DNA of 27,741 nt from a bacterium (GCA_030649775.1 JAUSFR010000019.1:1-27741), one strand, 5' to 3'. Shown: positions 13,414-20,284, counted from the first letter of the stretch. A program made the numbers and translations. The notes: generated by a model from the sequence alone, not told the origin.

Positions 13414-13758
13414 ATGAAATACACCATTGACGCAGAAGGAAAAAAGCTTGGAAGAATCGCAAGTCAGGCGGCGCTTTACCTTCGTGGCAAAGGCTCTGCT
13501 TCATATACGCCAAACGAACTTCCCGATGCGCAGGTGGAAATTCTGAACGCGGGGAAACTTGATATCAACGAGAAACGTTCGGTGCAAACCGTTTACCTTC
13601 GCTACTCCGGTTACCCGGGAGGACTCCGCGAGACAAAGCTCGGCGAGTTCATCACCAAGAAAGGTCATGCGGAACTTCTCCGCAAGGTTATTCTTGGAAT
13701 GCTTCCGCGCAATCGCCAGCGCTCCCGCCTTATCAAGCGATTAACAGTCAAAAATTAG
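13414..13758 (+). CDS. rplM: 50S ribosomal protein L13
   Basis: L13 is an early-assembly protein of the large subunit. Seen: MKYTIDAEGKKLGRIASQAALYLRGK, VEILNAGKLDI, YSGYPGGLRET and LGMLPRNRQRSRLIKRLTV. Length 114 residues is shorter than the common 140-150, because the N-terminal stretch before the dimer-like core and the far C-terminus are trimmed, as in other reduced genomes. rplM-rpsI is the standard pair. Confidence 0.96.
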   Translation: MKYTIDAEGKKLGRIASQAALYLRGKGSASYTPNELPDAQVEILNAGKLDINEKRSVQTVYLRYSGYPGGLRETKLGEFITKKGHAELLRKVILGMLPRNRQRSRLIKRLTVKN

Positions 13759-13839
13759 GCACTAGGCTTTAGGCGCTAGGCACTAGGGAAGAAAACTTCT
13801 CAAGTTCTAGAGCCTAGAGCCTTCTGCCCTAGAGCCTAA
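13755..13839 (+). repeat. CTAG-rich inverted repeat between rplM and rpsI (copy 4)
   Basis: Starts at the rplM stop (TTAGGC...) and ends GCCTAA three bases before the rpsI ATG. TTAGGC and GCCTAA close the stem. Changes against copy 3 are few: GCTAGG for CCTAGG in the left arm, TTCTAG for TCCTAG in the right, and GCCTAA for GCCTAG at the end. Confidence 0.88.
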
Positions 13840-13842
13840 ACT

Positions 13843-14253
13843 ATGGAAACCGAAACCAAAACAGAACGCTATATTGAAACCATCGGTCGCCGAAAAACGG
13901 CTGCTGCCCGTGTTCGCATTACCCCGGGAACCAAGGCTTCGGTAACGGTAAACGACCTTGATATTGATACCTACTTCAAGACCGACGAGCAGAAGCGCGT
14001 CGCTGTTGATGCTATTACGAAAGCGAAGCTTCCGGTGAAGTTCAAAATCACCGCCAAGGTAGCCGGTGGGGGACTTTCCGCGCAGGCCGAATCGGTTCGC
14101 CACGGTATCTCCCGTGCACTTGTAGAATACGACGCCGAGCTCCGAAAGAAGCTCAAGAAGGCAGGCTTTCTCAAGCGCGACCCTCGCTCTAAAGAACGCC
14201 GTAAGTTCGGTCTCAAAAAGGCAAGGAAATCGCCGCAATGGAGCAAACGATAG
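13843..14253 (+). CDS. rpsI: 30S ribosomal protein S9
   Basis: S9 lies in the small-subunit head and its C-terminal SKR tail touches the P-site tRNA anticodon loop. Seen: ETIGRRKTAAARVRITPG, VAGGGLSAQAESVRHGISRALVEYD, GFLKRDPRSKERRKFGLKKARKSPQWSKR. Length 136 residues is normal. It is the last gene of the ribosomal cluster, followed by a terminator at 14434-14461. A second copy of the coding end lies 164 bases downstream (14388-14417). Confidence 0.97.
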   Translation: METETKTERYIETIGRRKTAAARVRITPGTKASVTVNDLDIDTYFKTDEQKRVAVDAITKAKLPVKFKITAKVAGGGLSAQAESVRHGISRALVEYDAELRKKLKKAGFLKRDPRSKERRKFGLKKARKSPQWSKR

Positions 14254-14381
14254 TTTGCGACAGTGGGGCTGATTTCCGCAGTCCCGTAGCAAACTCGGCA
14301 AACTCATATCACGGCCATGTGGCAAGATTCTGTCCTCGTATCGTGAGCGTGCTAAAGTAGGAAGCTGAAAGTTTTGCTACT

Positions 14382-14417
14382 GGGACCCGCAAATCTCCTC
14401 AGTGGAGCAAGCGCTAA
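14382..14417 (+). pseudogene. Second copy of the rpsI 3' end
   Basis: The codons at 14388-14417 read RKSPQWSKR-stop, identical to the last nine residues of rpsI (14224-14253). Seven of the ten codons, including the stop, differ at the base level (AGG/CGC, TCG/TCT, CCG/CCT, CAA/CAG, AAA/AAG, CGA/CGC, TAG/TAA), and every difference is synonymous. Upstream, the frame is broken by TAG at about 14358, and no more S9 sequence is recognisable. It looks like the leftover tail of another rpsI allele. Confidence 0.8.
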
Positions 14418-14433
14418 ATCTTTTAACGCAATC

Positions 14434-14461
14434 GCAAAAACACCCGAAAGGGTGTTTTTGC
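14434..14461 (+). terminator. Terminator of the ribosomal operon
   Basis: GCAAAAACACCC pairs perfectly (12 bp) with GGGTGTTTTTGC across a GAAA tetraloop. The T-run is part of the stem, so it could act in either direction. Confidence 0.85.
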
Positions 14462-14486
14462 TTCAAGGAGACCTTGCGCAGTTTCG

Positions 14487-14516
14487 TTGAAATTGGTAAC
14501 ATACAAGCTCTATTTG
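14487..14516 (+). promoter_or_regulatory. Possible grpE promoter
   Basis: TTGAAA (14487-14492), 18-base spacer, TATTTG (14511-14516). The start would be at about 14523, two bases before ATG 14525. No CIRCE inverted repeat is seen. Confidence 0.4.
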
Positions 14517-14524
14517 TCAAATCT

Positions 14525-15106
14525 ATGGATAAAGACCAGCACAAAGCCAAAAATACAGAGCCCGAGGAGGATATTGTCTTTGAGCCTGCGCTTGATGCCG
14601 ATAACGCCAAAGACCCTGCCGAAATGATCAAAGCGCTGAAGGAGAAGCTGAAGATTTCGCAAAAAGAGCGTCAGGAGTATCTTGAAGGTTGGCAACGCAC
14701 CAAGGCCGACTACGCGAACGCGCGCAAAGATGAGGACAAATCCCGCGCCGAATTTGTAAAGTTTTCAAAGGAGGATGTTATTCGGGACGTACTTCCTGCA
14801 CTTGATAGCTTCCACAGCGCCTTTGGTAACAAAGTAGCTTGGGAAAAGGTTGACCTCAACTGGCGAATGGGGGTGCAGTACATCTACTCACAGCTTCTTA
14901 CCGCGCTTGAGAAGAACGGCATCTCACTTATTGAGCCGAAGATGGGGGATCCGTTTGATACCCTTCGTCACGAGAGTATCGCGACTGTCCCGACCGAAAA
15001 CGAAAAGGAAAATCACACCGTCGCCGAGGTGGTGCAAAAAGGGTACTTACTTCACGGCAAAATAGTGCAACCGGCGAAAGTTAAACTCGCCGAATATTCG
15101 GAATAA
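14525..15106 (+). CDS. grpE: GrpE nucleotide exchange factor
   Basis: GrpE releases ADP from DnaK. Seen: an acidic, disordered N-terminus (MDKDQHKAKNTEPEEDI), a long helix (EMIKALKEKLKISQKERQEYLEGWQRTKADYANARK), VLPALDSFHSAF, the four-helix part, and the beta domain GDPFDTLRHESIATVPTENEKENHTVAEVVQKGYLLHGKIVQPAKVKLAEYSE, which contacts the DnaK nucleotide-binding domain. Length is 193 residues. The frame is open upstream, but ATG 14525 is chosen because a terminator ends at 14461 and a -10-like box points to this ATG. It leads a grpE-X-Y-dnaK set with small gaps. Confidence 0.95.
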   Translation: MDKDQHKAKNTEPEEDIVFEPALDADNAKDPAEMIKALKEKLKISQKERQEYLEGWQRTKADYANARKDEDKSRAEFVKFSKEDVIRDVLPALDSFHSAFGNKVAWEKVDLNWRMGVQYIYSQLLTALEKNGISLIEPKMGDPFDTLRHESIATVPTENEKENHTVAEVVQKGYLLHGKIVQPAKVKLAEYSE

Positions 15107-15108
15107 CT

Positions 15109-15681
15109 ATGGCTAAAAAATTCCTCATTCTTATTGCGGGATTGATACTGCTCACGCTCCTCGGTATCGTCAAAGGAGTAACCACGAATACTTCGGGAAA
15201 AGGAGCTCCACCGAGCAACCTGTCTACCGAGTTACAAAGCGAGATACCCTCCGACTGGAAATCATATCAGAGTAGTGGTCTTCAGCTCTCCCTCCGCTAT
15301 CCACCAACCTATACCGTGACAGAAACGGATGAAACTCTCGTGATACAGCACGACAGTAACCTTGTGCCGAATATCACCATACATCGGTCAAAAGGACTTC
15401 CCGCGGAGGTCTGGGGACCGCAGGCACTGGAGACTCACCGAGAAGCACGCAAAGATCCGTCTGCCCCTTCGTTTATTGTAACCACTTTTTCAACGGGCGA
15501 CCCAAGTACGGTACGACGCTATATTCTTTTCCCTAAACGCTATCCCGAAAGTCCTGCCGACACCGGAGAGGACGCCGAGGGACTTCTCATTGATATGCTC
15601 GGGGGAGATACGCATGACCCGAAGGACAACTTGACCGCCACCCTGGAGAAGGTTATCTTTTCTCTTCAGGACTTACGCTAA
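15109..15681 (+). CDS. Unknown lipid-bilayer-anchored secreted protein
   Basis: Not recognised. Seen: 190 residues with an N-terminal hydrophobic helix (KFLILIAGLILLTLLGIV, about 4-22) lacking a clear lipobox, a Ser/Thr/Gly-rich linker, then a beta-rich domain that begins SDWKSYQSSGLQLSLRYPPTYTV. This pattern (a 'Y-x-S/N-...-Y-P' start) recurs in short extracytoplasmic domains of Patescibacteria. It starts 3 bases after the grpE stop and is almost certainly co-transcribed. A link to protein quality control outside the membrane is only suggested by position. Confidence 0.65.
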   Translation: MAKKFLILIAGLILLTLLGIVKGVTTNTSGKGAPPSNLSTELQSEIPSDWKSYQSSGLQLSLRYPPTYTVTETDETLVIQHDSNLVPNITIHRSKGLPAEVWGPQALETHREARKDPSAPSFIVTTFSTGDPSTVRRYILFPKRYPESPADTGEDAEGLLIDMLGGDTHDPKDNLTATLEKVIFSLQDLR

Positions 15682-15687
15682 GCTTAT

Positions 15688-16029
15688 ATGTTTAAAAACG
15701 CTCTTAAATACAAAAAACTCTTTCTGTCCCCCGAGCGCAACTCGGAGGTGATGGAGCGTGTTGTTTTGCACAACGGCAAACTGTTCCGTGTTCGCTTCGT
15801 CATTTTGGAGCGAGGGGGGAAACTCCGCGGAAAGGTGCTTTCCTGTGAAGCAATTGAGGTTCTCGCCTGTGATACCGGCACTACTGCAAAAGCCACCTGT
15901 CTTCCTTCGGTTACGTTTACGGACGAAGCGCCTCTTTCTCGCGAACTTTTTTGCGAAATAGTTTCGTCCTATTTCTCTCTTGATTTTCTAACCTCAATTC
16001 AAATACGAGCCCCCGCAATAAACTCATAA
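15688..16029 (+). CDS. Small unknown protein between grpE and dnaK
   Basis: Not recognised. Seen: 113 residues, a basic start (MFKNALKYKKLFLSPERN), then VMERVVLHNGKLFRVRFVILERGGKLRGKVLSCEAIEVLA, which looks like a small beta-barrel, and a C-terminal helix (ELFCEIVSSYFSLDFL). Three or four Cys are present without a zinc-finger spacing. It begins 7 bases after the previous stop, so it is probably the third gene of the grpE transcript. Confidence 0.6.
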   Translation: MFKNALKYKKLFLSPERNSEVMERVVLHNGKLFRVRFVILERGGKLRGKVLSCEAIEVLACDTGTTAKATCLPSVTFTDEAPLSRELFCEIVSSYFSLDFLTSIQIRAPAINS

Positions 16030-16113
16030 CTGAATTACCGACAACTGAATAACGGAAAGATTTTTCCTCATTTGGTCTGGTGATTCAGTCATTCAGTTAT
16101 TAGTTATTTGTTA
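16026..16113 (+). repeat. Inverted repeat filling the dnaK leader
   Basis: ATAACTGAATTACCGACAACTGAATAAC-like sequence on the left pairs roughly with GATTCAGTCATTCAGTTATTAGTTAT-like sequence on the right. The ATTCAGT-ATTAGTTAT core (16091-16107) also occurs, with one change, before the Mrr-like gene (1158-1174). Confidence 0.65.
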
Positions 16114-16120
16114 TATCATT

Positions 16121-18004
16121 ATGGGAAAAATAATTGGAATTGACCTCGGGACTACCTTTTCTGCCGTTGCCGTTATGGAAGGAGGAAGCCCAAAGGTACT
16201 TGAAAACGCCGAAGGAGTGCGCACCACCCCTTCAATTGTGGCGCAATCAAAAACAGGTGAGCGTCTCGTGGGATTACTGGCGAAGCGACAGGCGGTGACG
16301 AACCCCAAAAACACCGTCTTCCAGATTAAGCGGTTTATGGGACACACCTTCCAGGAGGAAAGTGTGCAGAAAGACATCAAGAACGTCCCTTTTGAAGTAC
16401 GCAAGTCGTCAAACGGCGGTATTGAAGTAAAGCTGGGTGACAAGTGGGAACGCCCGGAAGAAGTTTCCGCGAAGATTCTCGCGAAGCTCAAAGCCGACGC
16501 CGAAGCACGCCTCGGGGAGCCCGTAACGGAGGCAATCATTACCGTCCCGGCTTACTTCAACGACGCACAGCGTCAGGCGACCAAAGACGCGGGTAAAATC
16601 GCGGGACTTGACGTAAAGCGCATCATCAACGAGCCGACCGCCGCCGCGCTTGCGTATGGCTTCAACAAAAAGAAGGAGGAAAAAATAGCTGTCTTTGACT
16701 TCGGAGGCGGTACCTTTGACGTATCCATTCTTGAAGTCGGTGATGATGTGATTGAGGTAAAGTCTACCGACGGTGACTCACACCTCGGAGGCCGTGACAT
16801 TGACCACAAGATTGTGAACTGGCTCGCCGACACCTTCAAGAAAGAAAACGGCATTGACCTCAAGGCTGACCCGCTTGCACTTCAGCGACTTGATGAGGCG
16901 GGAGAGAAGGCGAAGATTGAGCTTTCTACCGCCGTGCAGACCGAAATCAACATCCCGTTTATCACTTCGGGTGCCGACGGACCAAAGCACCTCCTCGTGA
17001 CGATGACACGCGCGAAGCTTGAGGAAATCGCGCGGGAGTTTGTTGACCGCGCGATGATGATAACAAAGCGCGCGATGGAAGCCTCCCCGTTCAAAATTCC
17101 GGATATTAAGGAGGTTATTCTTGTCGGAGGTCAAACCCGAATGCCGATGCTTCAGAAAGCGGTGAAGGACTTCTTTGGCAAAGAACCGAATATGAGCGTG
17201 AACCCGGATGAGGTGGTGGCGATTGGCGCGGCCATTCAGGGGGGCATTCTTGCCGGAGACGTGAAGGATGTACTTTTGCTTGACGTGATTCCGCTTTCAC
17301 TCGGCATTGAAACGCTTGGAGGCGTCGCGACCAAACTCATTGAAAAGAACACGACCATCCCAAGCGCGAAGTCACAGGTATTCTCAACCGCGGCGGACAA
17401 TCAAACCTCGGTTGAAATTCACATTGTGCAAGGTGAACGTCCGATGGTCTCCGACAACAAATCCCTTGGACGATTTATTCTTGACGGGCTTCCACCGGCA
17501 CCCCGCGGTGTTCCGCAGGTTGAGGTTACCTTTGACGTAGACGCGAACGGCATTCTCGCGGTGAAGGCAAAGGACAAGGCGACCGGGAAGGAGCAATCAA
17601 TTCGCATTGAAGCTCGCTCGGGCCTTTCAAAGGAGGACATTGAGAAGATGAGTAAGGACGCGGAGGCGCACAAAGATGAGGACGCGAAGAAGCGCGAGCT
17701 TGTAGAAGTGAAAAATCTTGCCGAACAACTGGTCTACACCGCGGAGAAAACTCTCAAAGACAACAAAGAAAAAGTACCGGAAGCTTCCGCAAAACTTGTG
17801 GAGGAGAAAATTACCGGACTAAAATCGGTAAAGGACGGTGCCGACGCCGGAGCCATCAAAAGCGCGACCGAGGCTCTCTCGCAGGAACTTCAGAAGGTAG
17901 GGCAGGAGCTGTATAAGAACCAACCACCGACAACCGACAACACACAACCTAAGAAGGACGATAAGGGACCCGAGGGCCCGGTACGGGATGCGGAAACGAA
18001 ATAA
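16121..18004 (+). CDS. dnaK: Chaperone DnaK (Hsp70)
   Basis: DnaK binds exposed hydrophobic segments of client proteins in an ATP cycle driven by DnaJ and GrpE. Seen: IIGIDLGTTFSAVAV (phosphate 1), VPAYFNDAQRQATKDAGKIAGL, NEPTAAALAYG, VFDFGGGTFDVSIL (phosphate 2), VILVGGQTRMPMLQ (adenosine motif), LLLDVIPLSLGIETLGGV (linker), the beta-sandwich substrate domain with QVEVTFDVDANGIL, and a helical lid. The end is PVRDAETK, a variant of the usual acidic EEVD-like tail. Length 627 residues is normal. The start at ATG 16121 gives the standard MGKIIGIDLGTT. It follows grpE and two small genes. Confidence 0.98.
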   Translation: MGKIIGIDLGTTFSAVAVMEGGSPKVLENAEGVRTTPSIVAQSKTGERLVGLLAKRQAVTNPKNTVFQIKRFMGHTFQEESVQKDIKNVPFEVRKSSNGGIEVKLGDKWERPEEVSAKILAKLKADAEARLGEPVTEAIITVPAYFNDAQRQATKDAGKIAGLDVKRIINEPTAAALAYGFNKKKEEKIAVFDFGGGTFDVSILEVGDDVIEVKSTDGDSHLGGRDIDHKIVNWLADTFKKENGIDLKADPLALQRLDEAGEKAKIELSTAVQTEINIPFITSGADGPKHLLVTMTRAKLEEIAREFVDRAMMITKRAMEASPFKIPDIKEVILVGGQTRMPMLQKAVKDFFGKEPNMSVNPDEVVAIGAAIQGGILAGDVKDVLLLDVIPLSLGIETLGGVATKLIEKNTTIPSAKSQVFSTAADNQTSVEIHIVQGERPMVSDNKSLGRFILDGLPPAPRGVPQVEVTFDVDANGILAVKAKDKATGKEQSIRIEARSGLSKEDIEKMSKDAEAHKDEDAKKRELVEVKNLAEQLVYTAEKTLKDNKEKVPEASAKLVEEKITGLKSVKDGADAGAIKSATEALSQELQKVGQELYKNQPPTTDNTQPKKDDKGPEGPVRDAETK

Positions 18005-18047
18005 AAGCTTATAGCTTTTAGCTGATAGCTTATAGAAAAGATGTCGT

Positions 18048-18096
18048 CCTCCTCTCTTTCTCTCCCTCACTCGTGGGGGAGAGTACAGAGAGGAGG
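18048..18096. repeat. Inverted repeat after dnaK
   Basis: CCTCCTCTCT (18048-18057) pairs with AGAGAGGAGG (18087-18096). An inner CTCTCCC/GGGAGAG stem (18060-18066, 18077-18083) lies inside. No T-run follows on the plus strand. It may end both dnaK and the converging minus-strand unit. Confidence 0.75.
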
Positions 18097-18099
18097 TAA

Positions 18100-18130
18100 C
18101 AAAAAAGCACCTTCCGTTTCCGAAAGATGC
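18100..18130 (-). terminator. Terminator of minus-strand unit 1
   Basis: On the minus strand GCATCTTTC pairs (with G-U pairs) with GGAAGGTGC, followed by TTTTTTGTT. The last part is the same as in the terminator of unit 2 (18396-18427): 22 shared bases, AACAAAAAAGCACCTTCC... on the plus strand. Confidence 0.75.
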
Positions 18131-18151
18131 CCTAACCGCGGATGCTTCACG

Positions 18152-18328
18152 TCAGTGTTGCGGAGGAGAGGAGAGAACTCGTCGGAGCGTTTCGGACCGC
18201 ATCAATCGCGCTATGGCGAGTCCGCGAGGAAGGCGAGGTCCGAACATCTTTCGCAATGCTTTTATGTTATGTTCCTCAAGGGAACGCTCTCCGGTACTTT
18301 TTCCATTTCCGATTATTTTTGGCTTCAT
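18152..18328 (-). CDS. Small unknown protein (58 residues), minus-strand unit 1
   Basis: Not recognised. The frame starts MKPKIIGNGKSTGERSLEEH, continues NIKALRKMFGPRLPRGLAIARLMRS and ends SSPPQH: a basic protein with one probable helix. It is supported by a consensus promoter (18355-18383) placed 27 bases upstream and a terminator 22 bases downstream, so the locus is clearly a transcription unit. No good Shine-Dalgarno is seen, so a small non-coding RNA of about 250 bases is an equal possibility. A plus-strand frame at 18142-18339 overlaps it and lacks such signals. Confidence 0.45.
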   Translation of the reverse strand: MKPKIIGNGKSTGERSLEEHNIKALRKMFGPRLPRGLAIARLMRSETLRRVLSSPPQH

Positions 18329-18354
18329 ATTTTTGGTGAGAACTATTCAGATAG

Positions 18355-18383
18355 ACGATAACGCTTCACGGGAAAGCCGTCAA
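18355..18383 (-). promoter_or_regulatory. Promoter of minus-strand unit 1
   Basis: On the minus strand TTGACG (18383-18378), 17-base spacer, TATCGT (18360-18355). Confidence 0.7.
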
Positions 18384-18395
18384 TCGGCTGACAAC

Positions 18396-18427
18396 AAAAA
18401 AGCACCTTCCGTTTAGAGAAGGTGCCA
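18396..18427 (-). terminator. Terminator of minus-strand unit 2
   Basis: On the minus strand GCACCTTC pairs with GAAGGTGC, followed by TTTTTTGTTGTC. It lies 16 bases after the stop of the 18444-18620 frame and directly before the promoter of unit 1. Confidence 0.85.
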
Positions 18428-18443
18428 CTGCCTGAGATTCGAA

Positions 18444-18620
18444 CTAACTTTTCTTGACCCTAGATGGCATCATCCCCTCCTGCAAACCTGCAAGCCGAGC
18501 AGCCATGATTTCAGTGTCAATCCAGAGTGCCAAGGTTACAATAAGTAGCACATCTTTGATTCCGTGTTGTGCGAGCTTTTCTCTAACTTTGGCCTCCATG
18601 GGCGATTCAAGGGTTTCCAT
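18444..18620 (-). CDS. Small unknown protein (58 residues), minus-strand unit 2
   Basis: Not recognised. The frame begins METLESPMEAKVREKLAQHG, continues IKDVLLIVTLALWIDTEIM and ends LQEGMMPSRVKKS. The middle IKDVLLIVTLALWI segment is hydrophobic and could be a membrane or buried helix. Support for coding: AAAGGA about 10 bases before the ATG, a consensus promoter upstream (18676-18704) and a terminator just downstream. It is divergent from dnaJ and exactly as long as the frame in unit 1, but the two proteins show no convincing similarity. Confidence 0.6.
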   Translation of the reverse strand: METLESPMEAKVREKLAQHGIKDVLLIVTLALWIDTEIMAARLAGLQEGMMPSRVKKS

Positions 18621-18675
18621 TTGTAGGCCGTCCTTTCTTCGGCCATTTGAGTCAAAAAACTATTTGACTGTCCGA

Positions 18676-18704
18676 AGGTTAACATGTAAAATAAGCCCCG
18701 TCAA
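18676..18704 (-). promoter_or_regulatory. Promoter of minus-strand unit 2
   Basis: On the minus strand TTGACG (18704-18699), 17-base spacer, TAACCT (18681-18676). Confidence 0.65.
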
Positions 18705-18753
18705 TACATATTGAAAGGGGGGTGATATATACTTAATCTCATTAAAAATCTGG

Positions 18754-18806
18754 ATTCCTGCTTTCCCTCCTTCGCCAGGAAGCTACGGAGGGCACAGCGC
18801 AGGAAT
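18754..18806. repeat. REP-like hairpin upstream of dnaJ
   Basis: ATTCCTGC (18754-18761) pairs with GCAGGAAT (18799-18806); CCCTCC (18765-18770) pairs with GGAGGG (18787-18792). The GGATTCCTGC...GCAGGAAT core also forms stem P3 in the rpsD leader. Confidence 0.75.
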
Positions 18807-18838
18807 GACACCACATCTTATTCGCAGGTATTCGTAGA

Positions 18839-18873
18839 TTGGTTCTCATTCGTTGATTGGTATTTAATTGGTA
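18839..18873 (+). promoter_or_regulatory. dnaJ promoter, leaderless geometry
   Basis: TTGGTT (18839-18844), 16-base spacer, TGG-TATTTA (18861-18866). The predicted start base is 18873, the A of the dnaJ ATG. Confidence 0.5.
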
Positions 18874-19964
18874 TGTCAAAAAATTATTACGAACTTCTCG
18901 GTATAACGAAGAGCGCCTCACCGGAGGACGTCAAAAAGGCGTTCCGTACGCTCGCGCACAAATATCACCCCGATAAAAAGGGTGGCGACGAGGCAAAGTT
19001 CAAAGAGGTGAATGAGGCGTACAGTGTGCTCTCCGACGATAAAAAGCGCGCGGAGTATGACGCGTACGGGCGTGTCTTTAGTGGCGGAGCGGGACAGGGA
19101 CAAGCCGGACCCCAAGGCTTTGAAGGTTTTGATTTCTCAAATTTCGCCCAAGGACAGGGTTTTGGCGGAAACGCGAACGGGTTTGAGTTTGACCTTGGCG
19201 ACATCTTCAGCGACTTCTTCGGCGGACAGCGCGAGAAAATTCGCCGAGGCAGAGATATTTCCGTGGACATTGAACTTTCGTTTTCGGAGTCTATTTTTGG
19301 TGTGGAGCGAAGAATGCTTCTCAACAAAACGTCCGCTTGCGAAACTTGCAAAGGGAGCGGTGCAAAGCCGGGAGCCAAGATGGAAACCTGTAAGACCTGC
19401 AACGGAAAAGGGAAAATTCGGGAAAACCGCCGTTCCATTTTCGGCTCGGTGCAGACAACCCGTGCCTGCGACGACTGTGAGGGCCGTGGACAGGTCCCGT
19501 CCGAGAAATGCGCGCATTGTCACGGAGCGGGCGTTACACGGAAGCAGGAGGAGATTAGCGTCAAAGCGCCGGCAGGTATTGAGGACGGTGAGGTTATCCG
19601 TCTTGGTGGGGCGGGTGAGGCCATTCGCGGTGGCACCTCGGGCGACCTCTACATAAAGGTACACGTCACCAAACACCAGCTCTTTAGGCGAGAAGGAACG
19701 AACCTCGTGATGGACCTTCCCGTGAAGCTCTCAAGCGCGCTTCTGGGGGACGAGTACACGATTGCAACACTGGACGGCAACGTGACCGTCAAAATCCCCG
19801 AAGGTATCAAGCCGGGCGAACTGCTTCGCTTGCGCGGTAAAGGTGTCCCGATTGACCGCACGCGCCGTGGCGACCTTCTCATTCGAATCACGATTGATAT
19901 TCCGAATAAACTTTCAAAAGAAGCGAAGAAACTTGTGGAGGAACTTAAGAAGCAGGGAGTCTAG
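18873..19964 (+). CDS. dnaJ: Chaperone DnaJ (Hsp40)
   Basis: DnaJ delivers clients to DnaK and triggers its ATPase. Seen: J domain YYELLGITKSASPEDVKKAFRTLA with HPD at 32-34, a Gly/Phe-rich linker (GGAGQGQAGPQGFEGFDFSNF), four CxxCxGxG zinc repeats (CETCKGSG, CKTCNGKG, CDDCEGRG, CAHCHGAG) and the C-terminal client-binding domains ending KEAKKLVEELKKQGV. Length 363 residues is a full type I DnaJ. It is separated from dnaK by 870 bases containing two minus-strand units, so it has its own promoter. Confidence 0.97.
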   Translation: MSKNYYELLGITKSASPEDVKKAFRTLAHKYHPDKKGGDEAKFKEVNEAYSVLSDDKKRAEYDAYGRVFSGGAGQGQAGPQGFEGFDFSNFAQGQGFGGNANGFEFDLGDIFSDFFGGQREKIRRGRDISVDIELSFSESIFGVERRMLLNKTSACETCKGSGAKPGAKMETCKTCNGKGKIRENRRSIFGSVQTTRACDDCEGRGQVPSEKCAHCHGAGVTRKQEEISVKAPAGIEDGEVIRLGGAGEAIRGGTSGDLYIKVHVTKHQLFRREGTNLVMDLPVKLSSALLGDEYTIATLDGNVTVKIPEGIKPGELLRLRGKGVPIDRTRRGDLLIRITIDIPNKLSKEAKKLVEELKKQGV

Positions 19965-20004
19965 CGCCGAAGGCGTTAGGCAAGAAGGCTCTAGGCGCTA
20001 GGAA
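19962..20004 (+). repeat. Partial CTAG-rich element after dnaJ
   Basis: TAGCGCCGAAGGCGTTAGGC...GGCTCTAGGCGCTAGG begins at the dnaJ stop codon. It shares the TTAGGC and CTAGGCGCTAGG words with the elements of the ribosomal operon but lacks a full right arm. Confidence 0.6.
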
Positions 20005-20049
20005 ATTAATGCAGTAAGATAGCAAACGAGCATTAAAACGTGCTCGTTG

Positions 20050-20070
20050 GTCCCTGTAGTCTAATGGATA
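20050..20070 (+). pseudogene. 5' fragment of a tRNA-Arg-like gene
   Basis: GTCCCTG-TA-GTCT-AATGGATA reads as acceptor strand, D-stem and D-loop of a tRNA and matches the intact tRNA-Arg (20090) in TGTAGT..AATGGATA. The rest of the tRNA does not follow. Its acceptor strand GTCCCTG is perfectly complementary to CAGGGAC at 20762-20768 in the 3' fragment about 700 bases downstream. Confidence 0.6.
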
Positions 20071-20089
20071 CCTGCCCGACTTGCCTGAC

Positions 20090-20161
20090 GCTTCTGTAGT
20101 TCAATGGATAGAATATCTCCCTCCGAAGGAGGTGATGCAGGTTCGATTCCTGCCAGGAGCA
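20090..20161 (+). tRNA. tRNA-Arg, anticodon CCG
   Basis: Complete cloverleaf of 72 bases: acceptor GCTTCTG/CAGGAGC, D-stem GTTC/GAAT with loop AATGGATA, anticodon stem TCTCC/GGAGG with loop CTCCGAA (anticodon CCG, reads CGG), 4-base variable loop, T-stem GCAGG/CCTGC with TTCGATT. Discriminator A; CCA is not encoded. The gene is flanked by complementary arms (GCCTGAC at 20083-20089 and GTCAGGC at 20173-20179), so the precursor can form an extra stem outside the acceptor. Confidence 0.92.
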
Positions 20162-20191
20162 TAAATATGCAAGTCAGGCGGACGGGGAATA

Positions 20192-20240
20192 CTTCCCTCC
20201 GAAGGAAGAAATGCTGGTTCGATTCCAGCCAAGGGCACCA
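20192..20240 (+). pseudogene. 3' part of a second tRNA-Arg(CCG)-like gene
   Basis: Anticodon arm CTTCC-CTCCGAA-GGAAG, T-arm GCTGG-TTCGATT-CCAGC, acceptor 3' strand CAAGGGC, then A and an encoded CCA. No complementary 5' acceptor or complete D-arm lies in the normal position upstream. GTCCCTG at 20050 pairs with its acceptor strand with one mismatch and one G-U. Confidence 0.6.
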
Positions 20241-20284
20241 CAACCAAAGAAAAGAAGGTGCTTTTTCTTGCAAAGCGCTCTCGG

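Noticed and set aside
14462..14524. CIRCE (HrcA) operator before grpE
   Set aside because: No TTAGCACTC-N9-GAGTGCTAA-like inverted repeat is present here or before dnaK and dnaJ.
18142..18339. Plus-strand 65-residue frame between dnaK and dnaJ
   Set aside because: It has no promoter or ribosome-binding site on the plus strand and overlaps a minus-strand unit with both promoter and terminator.
18420..18446. tRNA-like 3' end on the minus strand (GTTCGAATCTC...GGCACC)
   Set aside because: The T-stem does not pair, there is no acceptor or anticodon arm, and the bases are explained by the end of the 58-residue frame and its terminator.
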